The notes: generated from the sequence alone by a model not told the origin. A stretch of DNA of 64,000 bases from JACVRW01 sp963826165 (GCA_963826165.1 CAWGWC010000017.1:310001-374000); one strand, 5' to 3'. Positions 1 to 10,290 are shown, counted from the first letter of the stretch. Program-made: numbers and translations.

Positions 1-1097
1 TGCTCGTGATGGGCACCGCCACCCCCCGACCGGAGAGCCTGCACCGCCACGAGCGGGTGGAGCTGGCCCGTCGGGTCGACGGCCGCGGGCTGCCGCCCGT
101 GGAGCTCGTGAGCATGCTCGGCTGCGAGGGAGCCCTTCACGAGCGCACGCGCCAGGCCCTCGATGAGGTTCGCCGGGAGCAGACCAAGGCGATCGTCCTG
201 CTCAACCGGCGCGGCTGGTCGAACTTCCTCTCCTGTCGTGATTGCGCTCGGGTGTGGGAGTGCCCCAACTGCGACGTCACGCTCGTGCTCCACCGGGCGC
301 TCGACGAGGTCGCATGTCATCACTGCGGACATCGGGAGCCGGTCCCGGGCTCGTGCCCGGACTGCGGCTCGGTGTCCGTGGCCCGCCACGGGACCGGCAC
401 CGAGCAGCTCCAAGGCACGATCGAGGAGCTGGTCTCGCCCCTGCCGGTCTTCCGCCTCGACTCGGACGCCGCGGCGTCGGACGGCGTGGCGTCGTTGCTC
501 GGGCGCTTCGACCGCGCGGCGGCCGGGGTGCTCGTCGGAACTCAGATGGTGGCCAAGGGGCACGACTTTCCCGATGTGACTCTCGGCGTGGTCCTCGACG
601 CGGACGCCACCCTGCGCTTCCCCGACTTCCGCGCCGAGGAGCGCACGTTCGCGCTCGTGGCGCAGCTCGCCGGCCGGAGCGGACGGGGGCCACGCGGTGG
701 CCGGGTGATCGTCCAGGCCCTCGACTCGTCGGCCCGGGCGCTCGAGCTGGCCGCGCGGCACGACTCCGAGACGTTCCTGGCCGGCGAGCTTCAGCGGCGC
801 GCGCTGCTCGGATACCCGCCACACGGCAGCCTGATCCGCATCGTCTGCTCGGCGGCCGAGCCGGGGCCCGAGTTGGATGCGGCCCGGGCCGTGGGGGAGC
901 GGATCGCCGCGGAAGACGTGCCGGTGCTCGGCCCGGCGCCCCTGTTTCGGCGCCAGTCGCGTCACCGCGCCCAGCTCCTGATCCGCTCGCGGGAGCGGGC
1001 GGCGGCGATCGTCGCGGTGCGAGAGGCGGTCGAGGCAGCGGCCACCGAGCGCGCCCACGCGGCGGTCAGCTTTGCCGTGGATGTCGACCCGCAGTGA
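1..1097 (+). CDS. priA: Primosomal protein N' (PriA), C-terminal part, 5' truncated by window edge
   Basis: Replication-restart protein PriA, which recognises stalled forks and reloads the replisome. The frame is already open at position 3, so the gene starts outside the window; about 364 residues are visible. In order they show the motif III-like GTATPRPESL (family SATPS), a zinc-binding insert with four CxxC pairs (about visible residues 78-121), the helicase motif QMVAKGHDFP, motif VI QLAGRSGRG, and the C-terminal LGYPPHGSLIRI stretch typical of PriA. Many actinobacterial PriA proteins have lost the Walker motifs of lobe 1; that part is not visible, so helicase activity cannot be judged. 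def follows 51 bases downstream on the same strand, a common priA-def(-fmt) arrangement. Confidence 0.96.
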   Translation, partial: LVMGTATPRPESLHRHERVELARRVDGRGLPPVELVSMLGCEGALHERTRQALDEVRREQTKAIVLLNRRGWSNFLSCRDCARVWECPNCDVTLVLHRALDEVACHHCGHREPVPGSCPDCGSVSVARHGTGTEQLQGTIEELVSPLPVFRLDSDAAASDGVASLLGRFDRAAAGVLVGTQMVAKGHDFPDVTLGVVLDADATLRFPDFRAEERTFALVAQLAGRSGRGPRGGRVIVQALDSSARALELAARHDSETFLAGELQRRALLGYPPHGSLIRIVCSAAEPGPELDAARAVGERIAAEDVPVLGPAPLFRRQSRHRAQLLIRSRERAAAIVAVREAVEAAATERAHAAVSFAVDVDPQ

Positions 1098-1134
1098 GGC
1101 CGAGTCCGGCGCTCTTCCGCGCGGCCCGTCGCGT

Positions 1135-1149
1135 TAGAATCGGAGCCGA
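1135..1149 (+). promoter_or_regulatory. Putative -10 element giving a near-leaderless def mRNA
   Basis: TAGAAT at 1135-1140 matches the -10 consensus at five of six positions and ends 8 bases before the def ATG. Transcription would begin at or within a couple of bases of the start codon. No convincing -35 hexamer is seen 17 bases upstream. This is a pattern reading only. Confidence 0.35.
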
Positions 1150-1754
1150 TGAGCGCAGACACTCAAGACCACGATCTCGAGGTGGAGGCCGAGCGCGAGG
1201 AGGACGGCCCGGCCCTCGATCCTGAGCTCGAGGCGCGGCGTGCGGCCGCGATGACGTTCATCCGCCGCCTGGGCGACCCGGTCCTCAAGTCGCGCGCCAC
1301 CGAGGTCGACCGCTTTGACGATTCCCTGCGTCGCCAGGTGAGTCGCATGGCGGGGATCATGGGTGACGCCCTGGGCGTGGGCCTGGCCGCGCCGCAGCTC
1401 GGCATCTCGCAGCGCCTGCTGGTCTACCGGGTGGGCCCCGATGCCCCGGTGATCGCGCTGGCCAATCCTCGGATCGAGTGGGCCAGCGACGACGCCGAGG
1501 TGATCGACGAGGGCTGCCTATCGATCCCGGGGGTCAGCGTGGACGTCGAGCGGCCGGTGCACGTCCTGGTTCGCGCCCACGACGAGGAGGGCAACGACCG
1601 GCTGGTCGAGGCCTCGGGCCTGGAGGCCCGGGTCATCCAGCACGAAATGGACCACCTCGACGGCGTGCTGATCCTCGACCGCACCACGCGCGACGAGCGC
1701 AAGCGCGCGCTGCGCGAACTGCGCGAGCGCGAGCGCGACCAGGCCGCCGCCTGA
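1149..1754 (+). CDS. def: Peptide deformylase
   Basis: Iron-dependent cytosolic enzyme that removes the N-formyl group from nascent proteins. All three family motifs are present: GVGLAAPQLG (about residues 76-85), EGCLS with metal ligand Cys123, and QHEMDHLDG with His165, Glu166 and His169. The protein has 201 residues with an acidic, probably disordered N-terminal extension of about 34 residues before the usual start (MTFIRRLGDPVL). ATG at 1251 is therefore an alternative start; I kept 1149 because a good -10 sequence sits just upstream of it. The C-terminus is a charged Arg/Glu helix. Its partner fmt is not adjacent but about 24 kb downstream in the same orientation. Confidence 0.96.
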   Translation: MSADTQDHDLEVEAEREEDGPALDPELEARRAAAMTFIRRLGDPVLKSRATEVDRFDDSLRRQVSRMAGIMGDALGVGLAAPQLGISQRLLVYRVGPDAPVIALANPRIEWASDDAEVIDEGCLSIPGVSVDVERPVHVLVRAHDEEGNDRLVEASGLEARVIQHEMDHLDGVLILDRTTRDERKRALRELRERERDQAAA

Positions 1755-1762
1755 ACTGAAGC

Positions 1763-2926
1763 TCAGAGCGGGTGCCGGAGCTCCACGGGCTCCACGCTGC
1801 GCTCCGCGTCACTCCGCAGCGCAGCCGTGAACAGGTCGTGGGTGGAGGCCGCTTCCTCAGGGGTCACGCAGTGGAAGGGCTGGCGCATGCCGTCGCGGCC
1901 GTGGGCCAGCTCATCGAGGAAGGCCGCCCACATCTGCTGCAGCGCATCGGAGAAGCCGAACTCGAAGATCGGACCGGTGATGCTCGGGTAGGCCGACTGG
2001 GACCCGAGGTCGGTCTCCTCCCAGCGCTGGGGGCCGCCGGGCGAGTAGCTCATCGTCCGCAGCGTCTTGGGGCGCTTGGTGGTGTAGGCGATCGAGCCCT
2101 CGGTGCCGTCCACCTCGATCGTCCAGGTGTTCATGTGGCCCGGCGCCACCCGCTTCGTCTCGATGCGCAGCGGGAACTCGTGACCGTCGTGCTCGGCGCG
2201 GCACAGCAAGACCGCGTTGTCGGGCGTGTCCGCCGCGGCCTGGCCGCCGCGACCGTCGGGGCGCTCGGTGAAGTAGTCGCCCAGCACGGCGCTCACGTCG
2301 ACCGGCGCCCAGCCGGCGCGCAGCGGCAGGTGGAGTGCGTGCATACCGAGGTCTCCGAGGCACCCGTAGGCGCCGTTGGTCTCGGCTCGGCGCTTCCAGT
2401 TGATCGGCTTGCTCGGGTCGAGGTCGCTCGAGTGGAGGAAGAGCGAGCGCACCTCGATGGGCCGGCCGAAGCGGCCCTCGTCGATCCAGCGCCAGACCTC
2501 CTGTCCGCCCGGGAAGAACGGCATCTCGGACGAGCAGCGCACGAGCAGCTCGGGATGGCGGGCCGCGGCCTCCGTGATCGTCTCGTTGGCCGTCCGGTCA
2601 ATGCCGAAGGGCTTCTCGCCCAGCAGGTGCTTGCCCGCCTCGAGGGCCGCCACGTAGAGCTCGGCGTGCAGGTTGTGCGGCACGGCGATGTAGACCGCTT
2701 CGACCTGGGGGTCGGCCAGCACTTCGCGCCACTCGGACCCCATCCGAGGCGGGTCGGCCAGGCGCTCGTACCAGGCCAGCACCTCGGGGTTGACGTCGCA
2801 GACGTGCACGAGCCGCGGTCGCACGCCGAGGTCGGCGAGGTGCACCCAGCGCGCCGCGGCGCTGGCCAGCTCGCGACCCATCAGGCCACCGCCGATAAGT
2901 CCGAGCCGGACCTCCCGCTCAGCCAC
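1763..2926 (-). CDS. Gfo/Idh/MocA family NAD(P)-dependent oxidoreductase
   Basis: Likely sugar or inositol dehydrogenase/reductase, cytosolic, 387 residues, the usual family length. The N-terminal Rossmann motif is GLIGGGLMGRELA (about residues 9-21), and the family signature GEKPFGID carries the lysine that sits near the nicotinamide and substrate. The C-terminal half is the Gfo/Idh alpha/beta substrate domain. Its ATG overlaps the end of the upstream aldolase gene by 8 bases, so it is the third gene of a minus-strand operon: PfkB kinase, DhnA-type aldolase, this dehydrogenase. It converges on def with an 8-base gap. The substrate cannot be told from the sequence. Confidence 0.9.
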   Translation of the reverse strand: MAEREVRLGLIGGGLMGRELASAAARWVHLADLGVRPRLVHVCDVNPEVLAWYERLADPPRMGSEWREVLADPQVEAVYIAVPHNLHAELYVAALEAGKHLLGEKPFGIDRTANETITEAAARHPELLVRCSSEMPFFPGGQEVWRWIDEGRFGRPIEVRSLFLHSSDLDPSKPINWKRRAETNGAYGCLGDLGMHALHLPLRAGWAPVDVSAVLGDYFTERPDGRGGQAAADTPDNAVLLCRAEHDGHEFPLRIETKRVAPGHMNTWTIEVDGTEGSIAYTTKRPKTLRTMSYSPGGPQRWEETDLGSQSAYPSITGPIFEFGFSDALQQMWAAFLDELAHGRDGMRQPFHCVTPEEAASTHDLFTAALRSDAERSVEPVELRHPL

Positions 2927-3749
2927 GGAGACCCGCGAGGGCGTCCGGCGCCGACACGCCGTCGTGCACCACGGACATGAGCGCGCGGGTCATCTCCAGT
3001 GGCTGCTCGTGTTGGATGACGTTGCGCCCGTAGACGATGCCCGCGGCCCCGGAGGCCATCACGCTCGCGGTGCGCTCAAGCACCTGCTCGTCACTCGCGC
3101 GCCCGCCGCCGCGCACCAGCAACGGGATCGAGCCGGCCACCTCGATCACGCCGGGATAGTCGCCGAGGTCGTCGGTGGGATCGGCCTTGATGATGTCGGC
3201 GCCCAGCTCGACGGCCTGGCGCACCAGCGCGCGGATGCGCTCAGGATCGCCGTCCACGCCGTAGCCGGCCGCGCCTGGCCGCATCGCCAGCGGCTCCACC
3301 ATCAGCGGCATCCCGGCGGGCTCGCAGCGCGCCTTGAGTGCGGCTACGTTGCGCACACAGGCCCGGTGAAGGTCCTGGCGTCCGTCGATCCAGAGCAGGT
3401 TCACCACCGCGCAGGCAGCGTCCAGGCGCAGCGCGCGCTCGATCGCCTCGGGCACGGTCTCTGAGAAGTAGAGGCTGTCCGCCTCGATCTCAGGGCCGTA
3501 GACGTTGGCGACGTCGGTGCGCATCACCAGCGCGGGCTTCCGGCCGGGGCGCTCTTGGAGCAGCCGCGCGCTGCCGGGGGAGAGCTGGATCGCGTCCGGC
3601 GCCGCCTCCACGAGCACGTCGAGCGCGGCCGCCAGGTTCTCGATCCCGGAGAGGAAGCGAGGCTCGCCGAAGAAGCCGTGATCCACGGCCACGTCGAAGC
3701 AGCGTCCGTCGGCCGCGAACAGGCGGCGCATGCGGGGTTCGATGCTCAT
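2919..3749 (-). CDS. Class I (DhnA/FbaB/LsrF-type) aldolase
   Basis: Schiff-base aldolase of the DhnA/DeoC superfamily, 276 residues. Seen: VAVDHGFFG near the N-terminus, AIQLSPG, ELGADIIKADPTDD containing the probable Schiff-base lysine, LLVRGGGRASDEQ phosphate-binding region, and GIVYGRNVIQHEQP, a hallmark of this family near the C-terminus. The start at 3749 (MSIEPRMRRLF) is preferred: the frame is open for 36 further codons upstream, but those residues look like antisense translation of the kinase. It sits 10 bases after the kinase stop and overlaps the dehydrogenase start by 8 bases. By position it should cleave the phosphorylated sugar made by the kinase; the sugar itself is unknown. 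Confidence 0.85.
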   Translation of the reverse strand: MSIEPRMRRLFAADGRCFDVAVDHGFFGEPRFLSGIENLAAALDVLVEAAPDAIQLSPGSARLLQERPGRKPALVMRTDVANVYGPEIEADSLYFSETVPEAIERALRLDAACAVVNLLWIDGRQDLHRACVRNVAALKARCEPAGMPLMVEPLAMRPGAAGYGVDGDPERIRALVRQAVELGADIIKADPTDDLGDYPGVIEVAGSIPLLVRGGGRASDEQVLERTASVMASGAAGIVYGRNVIQHEQPLEMTRALMSVVHDGVSAPDALAGLRG

Positions 3750-3759
3750 CGGGCGATTC

Positions 3760-4686
3760 TCACAGGGCCATGGCCTCCTCCAGATCGGGCAGGGTGCTGC
3801 TGGCGCCAAGGCCGCGCGTTGACAGGGCGCCGACGGCGTTGCCGAGCCGCACGGCACGCTCGAGCGGCCAATCCTGCAGCAGGCCGTGGATGAGGCCGGC
3901 GGCGAAAGCGTCCCCCGCGCCGGTCTCGTCGCGGGTGTCGACGGCGAACGCCGGCAGCAATTCGGCCGTCTGTTCGTCGAGGGCGAAGGCGCCGTCGCGG
4001 CCCAGTTTCACCGCCACCCGCCCGACCCCGCGGTCGCGCAGCCAGCCGGCGCAGTCCTCGGCCGACTCCTGGCCGGTGATGCCGCGGGCCTCGACGAGGT
4101 TGGGGCAGATCAGGTCGAGATGGGGGAGCGAGGGATGCACGCGCTCCCAGCCTCCGGTGGCGTCGTGCACCGGGTCCAGACTCGTGGTGATCCCGCGGGC
4201 CCGAGCCCGCTCGAGCACGCCGGCCAACGGCTGGCCGTCAAGGCCCGGCAGCACCAGCGCGCCGCCCACGTGCAGCCAGCGCGTGGCCGAGCCGAGCGCC
4301 GCCTCGATGTGCTCCGGCCCCAGCGCGGCGCTGGCGCCCGGGTTGTGGAAGAAGGTGCGGGCACCGTCGCTGGCGTCGAGCACGAGCGACGCGGAGGTCA
4401 GCTCGTCGCTGCCGCGGAGATGCTCGGTGTCGAGGCCCCGCGCCCGGGCCTCGCGCCTCAGCACGTCGCCCATCAGGTCGCGGCCGACGCAGCCGCACAG
4501 GGCGGTGGGGGTGCCGAGCTCGGCCAGGGCGGTGGCGGTGGAGAGGGCGCAGCCGCCGGTGGCCAGCAGCACCGAGTCCACCAGGGCGAGCAACCCAGGC
4601 TCCGGCAGCTCGTCGACCGGCGACGCGATCGCGTCGGCCACCACGATGCCCGCGCACAGCACCTCGGGATGCGAGTCCGGCCTCAT
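3760..4686 (-). CDS. PfkB/ribokinase-family carbohydrate kinase
   Basis: ATP-dependent sugar or sugar-acid kinase, 308 residues from the chosen start. The PfkB signature 1 region (LLATGGCALSTATALAELG) is near the N-terminus and signature 2, DETGAGDAFAAGL with the catalytic aspartate, near the C-terminus. ICPNLVEARGITG is the conserved 'N..E' metal/ATP region. The ATG at 4686 (MRPDSHPEVLC) is chosen over one 14 codons upstream because the preceding arginine-rich residues do not fit the family. First gene of the three-gene minus-strand module with aldolase and dehydrogenase. Confidence 0.88.
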   Translation of the reverse strand: MRPDSHPEVLCAGIVVADAIASPVDELPEPGLLALVDSVLLATGGCALSTATALAELGTPTALCGCVGRDLMGDVLRREARARGLDTEHLRGSDELTSASLVLDASDGARTFFHNPGASAALGPEHIEAALGSATRWLHVGGALVLPGLDGQPLAGVLERARARGITTSLDPVHDATGGWERVHPSLPHLDLICPNLVEARGITGQESAEDCAGWLRDRGVGRVAVKLGRDGAFALDEQTAELLPAFAVDTRDETGAGDAFAAGLIHGLLQDWPLERAVRLGNAVGALSTRGLGASSTLPDLEEAMAL

Positions 4687-4758
4687 GCCGGGCGCGATCC
4701 TACGCCAGCGCCGGCGGCGAGGCCGCAATTGCGGCGCCGAGACCGCCGGGAAGGCGGC

Positions 4759-6354
4759 TCAGTCCTCGAGCCGCTCGTACGCCGGCAGCGTCAGGAACTC
4801 CACGAACTCCGACTCGCCGCTGAGGGCCACCGTCTCGAACAGCTCGCGCGAGAGGTCGGGCCGGCCCTCCTTCTCGAACCACTCGTCGTCGCCGATCTCC
4901 TCGCGGATCTTCTCGAGCTCGCTCGTCTCGAGCTCGCGCACCAGCTCGGGGGTGATCGTGCGGCCGTCGTCGAGCGCGGCTCCGTGGCGGATCCATTGCC
5001 AGACCTGCCCCCGGGCGATCTCTGCCGTGGCCGCGTCCTCCATGAGCCCGTAGATGCCGGCGGCCCCGTTGCCGCGCAGCCACGACGAGATGTACTGGAT
5101 GCCGACGTTCACGTTGGAGCGCAGGCCCTCCTCGGTGATGTCCCCGGGCGTGTCGGGAACGGCGAGCAGGGCGTCCGCGTCTGCGGTCACGTCGTCGCGC
5201 TGCTTGTCGACCTGGTTCGGCCGCTCGCCCAGCACGTCGTCGAAGGCCTCGGTGGCCACCGGCACCGAGTCCGGATGCGCCACCCAGGTGCCGTCGAACC
5301 CGTCGCCGGCCTCGCGCTCCTTGTCCTCGCGCACGGCCTCGAAGGCCTTCTGGTTGGCCTCCTCGTCGCTGCGGCTGGGGATCACGGCGGACATCCCGCC
5401 CATGGCGTGGGCGCCGCGGGCGTGACAGGTCTTGACCACGAGGTCGGAGTACGAGCTCATGAATGGCACGGTCATCGTGACCGCGGAACGATCCGGCATC
5501 ACGAAGTCAGCGCGCGAGCGGAAGCGCTTGATCATCGAGAAGATGTAGTCCCAGCGGCCGGCATTGAGGGCCGCGATGTGGTCGCGCAGCTCGTAGAGGA
5601 TGGCGTCCATCTCGAAGGCGGCGGGGATCGTCTCGATCAGCACCGTGGCCTTGACGGTCCCTCGATCGAGGCCGAGGCTCTCCTCGGCGATCACGAAGGC
5701 GTCGCGCCACAGCGCCGCCTCGCGGTGGGACTCGAGCTTCGGGATGTAGAAGTAGGGACCACGGCCTCGGTCGAGCAGCTCCGCGGCGTTGCGGTGCATG
5801 TAGAGGCCGAAGTCCATGAACGCGCCGGCGAGCGTGTCGCCGTTGACGCTCAGGTGGCGCTCGGGCAGGTGCAGGCCGCGGGGGCGCACGAGCAGCACGG
5901 CGTGCTCCTCGTCGAGGCTGTACTGCTTGCCCTTCTCCTCGTGCTCCATCGAGCCCCGCACCGCATCAGCGAGGTTGGCCTGGCCGACGACCATGTTGGA
6001 CCAGGTGGGCGAGTTCGAGTCCTCGAAGTCGGCCATGAAGCCCCGGGCGCCGGAGTTGAGCGCGTTGATGACCATCTTGCGGCTTGTGGGGCCGGTGATC
6101 TCAACGCGGCGGTCCTGGAGGGCGTCCGGAACCGGCGCCACCTGGAAGTCCTCGGGCGCGGTGACGAAGTCGAGCGTGCCGCCGGCGTCGAGCTCGGCCT
6201 GGCGTTCCGTCCTTGCTTCGAGCAGGCTGCGGCGGGTGTCGTCGAGCTCCTCGTGGAGACGGCCCACGAGCTCCAGGGCCTCCGCGGTCAGGACCTCCTC
6301 GTGGCGCTCCGGAGCGCTGCCTCGAACCTCTACGTCGTGTGACTGAGTGGCCAT
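4759..6354 (-). CDS. aceB: Malate synthase A
   Basis: Condenses glyoxylate with acetyl-CoA to give malate, the second step of the glyoxylate shunt and of glycolate assimilation. The sequence is full length (531 residues, E. coli AceB about 533) and carries the family signature RDHIAALNAGRWDYIF plus FMADFEDSNSPTWSN and ARGAHAMGGMSA. The C-terminal TLPAYERLED is typical. I start at 6354 (MATQSHDVEVRG); an in-frame ATG at 6387 adds 11 residues, and neither has a clear ribosome-binding site. It follows ettA closely on the same strand. Isocitrate lyase is not in the window, but glcDEF, which can make glyoxylate from glycolate, lies 5 kb to the right on the same strand. Confidence 0.95.
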   Translation of the reverse strand: MATQSHDVEVRGSAPERHEEVLTAEALELVGRLHEELDDTRRSLLEARTERQAELDAGGTLDFVTAPEDFQVAPVPDALQDRRVEITGPTSRKMVINALNSGARGFMADFEDSNSPTWSNMVVGQANLADAVRGSMEHEEKGKQYSLDEEHAVLLVRPRGLHLPERHLSVNGDTLAGAFMDFGLYMHRNAAELLDRGRGPYFYIPKLESHREAALWRDAFVIAEESLGLDRGTVKATVLIETIPAAFEMDAILYELRDHIAALNAGRWDYIFSMIKRFRSRADFVMPDRSAVTMTVPFMSSYSDLVVKTCHARGAHAMGGMSAVIPSRSDEEANQKAFEAVREDKEREAGDGFDGTWVAHPDSVPVATEAFDDVLGERPNQVDKQRDDVTADADALLAVPDTPGDITEEGLRSNVNVGIQYISSWLRGNGAAGIYGLMEDAATAEIARGQVWQWIRHGAALDDGRTITPELVRELETSELEKIREEIGDDEWFEKEGRPDLSRELFETVALSGESEFVEFLTLPAYERLED

Positions 6355-6400
6355 GGCTGTTACTTGCCCGGGTTCGCCCCCGGTCATGCGATCCGGATTG

Positions 6401-8056
<1,656 letters not shown>

Positions 8057-8125
8057 CGGCCAGCGAGGCTAGCGGGGGCCGAGGTGACCCGCGGAGCTCA
8101 GCGGGCCGCTGCGGAAGCTGAGCAC

Positions 8126-8163
8126 GGTGTGCCGAGACCGGCCTTCGCCAGTCCCGGCACACC
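8126..8163 (-). terminator. Strong 17-bp hairpin after the MFS gene
   Basis: Reading the minus strand, a 17-base arm (GGTGTGCCGGGACTGGC) is followed by the four-base loop GAAG and a fully complementary 17-base arm allowing two G-U pairs. It begins 7 bases after the efflux gene stop codon. There is no U-tract, which is common for terminators in high-GC actinobacteria. An mRNA-stabilising 3' stem is the alternative. Confidence 0.6.
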
Positions 8164-8170
8164 CAGGCAC

Positions 8171-9745
8171 TCAGGCTGCCACCGGCTCCGCCGCGGCCTG
8201 TGGTTCAGCCCTCATCTCCGGCAGCTCGATTGGCGCGTCGCGCTCGATGTCGCGCTCACGCACGAGCCACAGCGCCGCCAGCGCCGCGACGAGCGACACG
8301 ATTCCTCCGAGCATGAGGATGTCGTTCAGGCCGGCGATGAAGCCCTGACCGGCTGCGTCCGTCACGGTCTCGCGCGCACCCGCGGGAATCGAGGCCGTGG
8401 CCGTGTCGAGGTTCCCCGACGACGCCGCCTCGATCAGCTGCCGGGGACGCTCCCCGGTCGCCGCGGGCGTGCCCGCCGCGAGCTGCTCGACCTCGGACGC
8501 GCCACGGCTGAGGAAGATTGCTCCCCAGGCCGCGATGCCCACCGCGATGCCGACCTGCCGGAACGTGTCGTTGATCCCGGCGGCCATGCCGCTCTGCTCC
8601 TTGGGCACCACGCTGAGAGCCACGTCGGCGATCACGGGGTTGAGCAGTCCGACGCCGGCTCCGGCCACCAGGAAGCCTCCGAGCATCGCGGTCCACTCGT
8701 CGGTGGGGTCGATCCCGCCCATCAGCAGGAGGCCCACGCCGGTCAGCCCCAGCCCGACGGACATGATCACCCGCGCGGGCAGCTTGGCCAGCAACGCCCC
8801 GCCGGCCGCGGCCGCGAAGAAGCTGATCACCGTGAACGGCAGGTAGATCAACCCCGCCTCGAGCGGCGAATGGCCGAGGTGGTTCTGCAGGTAGAACGTG
8901 ATGTAGAGGAACAGCGCGAACATCGAGGCCGACACGCCGAGCGCCGCCAGCTGCACGCCGGTGAACGCGGGCTTGCGGAAGAGCCGCAGCGGCAGCATGG
9001 GCTGCTTCACCCGGCTCTCGATCACCACGAACGCGACCATCAAGGCCGCCGCAGCGCCGAGCAGCGACACGATGAACGTGCTGCCCCAGCCCTCCTCGTT
9101 ACCGCGCAGGAGGCCGAACACGAGCAGGAACAGCGCCGAGCTGAACGTCGCCAGCCCGGCCCAGTCCACACGCGTGGCGTTCGGGTCGCGGCTCTCGCGG
9201 AGCTTCGCGTAGGTCACCGCGATGGCCGCGATCCCCACCGGCACGTTGATGAAGAACACCCACTCCCAGCCCAGCGAGTCGACGAGTGCGCCACCCACGA
9301 GCGGTCCGATGGCCACCGACATACCGATGGTCGCGCCGTAGATCCCCATCGCCGTGCCGCGCTCGCGGCCGGCGGGGAACTCCTGAGCGACGAGCGCCAG
9401 GGACACAGCGAACAGAATCGCTCCCCCGATCCCCTGAACCGCACGGGAGATGTTGAGGAAGGTCGGATCAGGAGCCAGTCCGGCCGCCAACGAGGCCACC
9501 GAGAAGATGCCGAGGCCGACTGCGAAGACGCGGCGCCGTCCGAGCCGGTCGGCGAGCGAGCCGGCCGTCAGCACCAGGGCGGCGAGCGCGAGCGTGTAGG
9601 CGTCGATCACCCACTGCAGTTCGGTGAAGCTGGCGTTCAGGTCCTCCTGGATCGCCGGCAGCGCGGTGTTGACCACCGTGATGTCGAGCAGGAGCATGAA
9701 CGTGGCGACGCTCACCACGATCAAGGTCCACCACTTGCGTTGCAT
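8171..9745 (-). CDS. MFS drug efflux transporter, EmrB/QacA (DHA2, 14-TMS) family
   Basis: Proton-driven multidrug exporter in the cytoplasmic membrane, 524 residues. Family marks: LLDITVVNTALPAIQ in the first membrane helix (motif D1), GSLADRLGRRR (motif A, loop 2-3), and AIGPLVGGALVDSLGW (motif C, antiporter type). The hydrophobic pattern fits 14 helices, with a long polar stretch before the last one and a charged C-terminal tail. A strong ribosome-binding site GGAGG sits 8 bases before the ATG. It is divergently transcribed from a MarR-family regulator 80 bases away, the classic layout of a self-regulated efflux system. The exported compound is not predictable. Confidence 0.93.
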   Translation of the reverse strand: MQRKWWTLIVVSVATFMLLLDITVVNTALPAIQEDLNASFTELQWVIDAYTLALAALVLTAGSLADRLGRRRVFAVGLGIFSVASLAAGLAPDPTFLNISRAVQGIGGAILFAVSLALVAQEFPAGRERGTAMGIYGATIGMSVAIGPLVGGALVDSLGWEWVFFINVPVGIAAIAVTYAKLRESRDPNATRVDWAGLATFSSALFLLVFGLLRGNEEGWGSTFIVSLLGAAAALMVAFVVIESRVKQPMLPLRLFRKPAFTGVQLAALGVSASMFALFLYITFYLQNHLGHSPLEAGLIYLPFTVISFFAAAAGGALLAKLPARVIMSVGLGLTGVGLLLMGGIDPTDEWTAMLGGFLVAGAGVGLLNPVIADVALSVVPKEQSGMAAGINDTFRQVGIAVGIAAWGAIFLSRGASEVEQLAAGTPAATGERPRQLIEAASSGNLDTATASIPAGARETVTDAAGQGFIAGLNDILMLGGIVSLVAALAALWLVRERDIERDAPIELPEMRAEPQAAAEPVAA

Positions 9746-9783
9746 TTCGAGTCCTCCGGATTACGAGATAGTCAGGTAGTCTT

Positions 9784-9820
9784 GTAAGGCGACCGTACCA
9801 TAATCATCAGGCTGCCTTAC
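9784..9820. promoter_or_regulatory. Inverted repeat in the MFS/marR divergent intergenic region
   Basis: GTAAGGC (9784-9790) and its exact inverse GCCTTAC (9814-9820) flank 23 bases; with one mismatch the match extends to TTGTAAGGC / TTGGTAAGGC. The space between is AT-rich for this genome (CCATAATCAT) and contains possible -10 sequences for both directions. The most likely role is an operator for the adjacent MarR regulator, occluding both promoters. The half-sites are further apart than in a single MarR-dimer site, so two dimers or DNA looping would be needed. Confidence 0.4.
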
Positions 9821-9825
9821 CAACT

Positions 9826-10290
9826 GTGACCATGGACACACAACGAGACCTCCCTCTCATCGGCCTTCTGAGCCAGGTCAGGGACGCCGTGGGCGACGAG
9901 CTCTTCGGCCGTCTGACCGAGCTGGGGTTCGCGGAGCTAAGGCCGGCTCACGGGTGCGTGTTCGGGAACATCGAGGACGCGGGCTCCCGGCTCACCGAGC
10001 TCGCCGAGCGCTCGGGCTTGACCAAGCAGTCGGTGGGCGAGGCGGTGGCGGATCTGGAGGCGCTCGGCTTTGTCGAGCGCGTGCCCGACCCGGCCGACGG
10101 CCGCGCGAAGATCATCCAGCTCACCGAGCACGGCAGGCAGGCGCTGGCCGCTTCGCAGGAGATCTTCGCCGACATCGAGCGACGCTTCGCCGGGGAGATC
10201 GGCCGCGAGCGCTACGCCGAGTTCCGGCAGGCCCTGACGGACCTACACGGGCTCACGCAAGCGCCCGCCCAGCCGGCACGCGCGGCCTGA
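9826..10290 (+). CDS. MarR-family transcriptional regulator
   Basis: Winged helix-turn-helix repressor, 154 residues. The DNA-binding unit is LTELAERSGLTKQSVGEAVA (recognition helix around residues 65-78) followed by the wing DPADGRAKIIQLTEHG. The helices on either side would form the dimer and ligand pocket. The start is GTG at 9826; ATG at 9832 is equally possible and neither has a ribosome-binding site. It is divergent from the efflux pump, so ligand-relieved repression of that pump is the likely role. Its 3' end overlaps the convergent serine hydrolase gene by 38 bases. Confidence 0.92.
   Translation: MTMDTQRDLPLIGLLSQVRDAVGDELFGRLTELGFAELRPAHGCVFGNIEDAGSRLTELAERSGLTKQSVGEAVADLEALGFVERVPDPADGRAKIIQLTEHGRQALAASQEIFADIERRFAGEIGRERYAEFRQALTDLHGLTQAPAQPARAA

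Noticed and set aside
1763..4686. Sulfoquinovose (sulfo-EMP) degradation operon
   Set aside because: Only the generic kinase and aldolase classes match; no sulfoquinovosidase, isomerase, sulfolactaldehyde reductase signature or transporter is present.
3886..6342. Long plus-strand frame of about 818 codons opposite the kinase and malate synthase
   Set aside because: Shadow of aceB; biased composition and no motifs.
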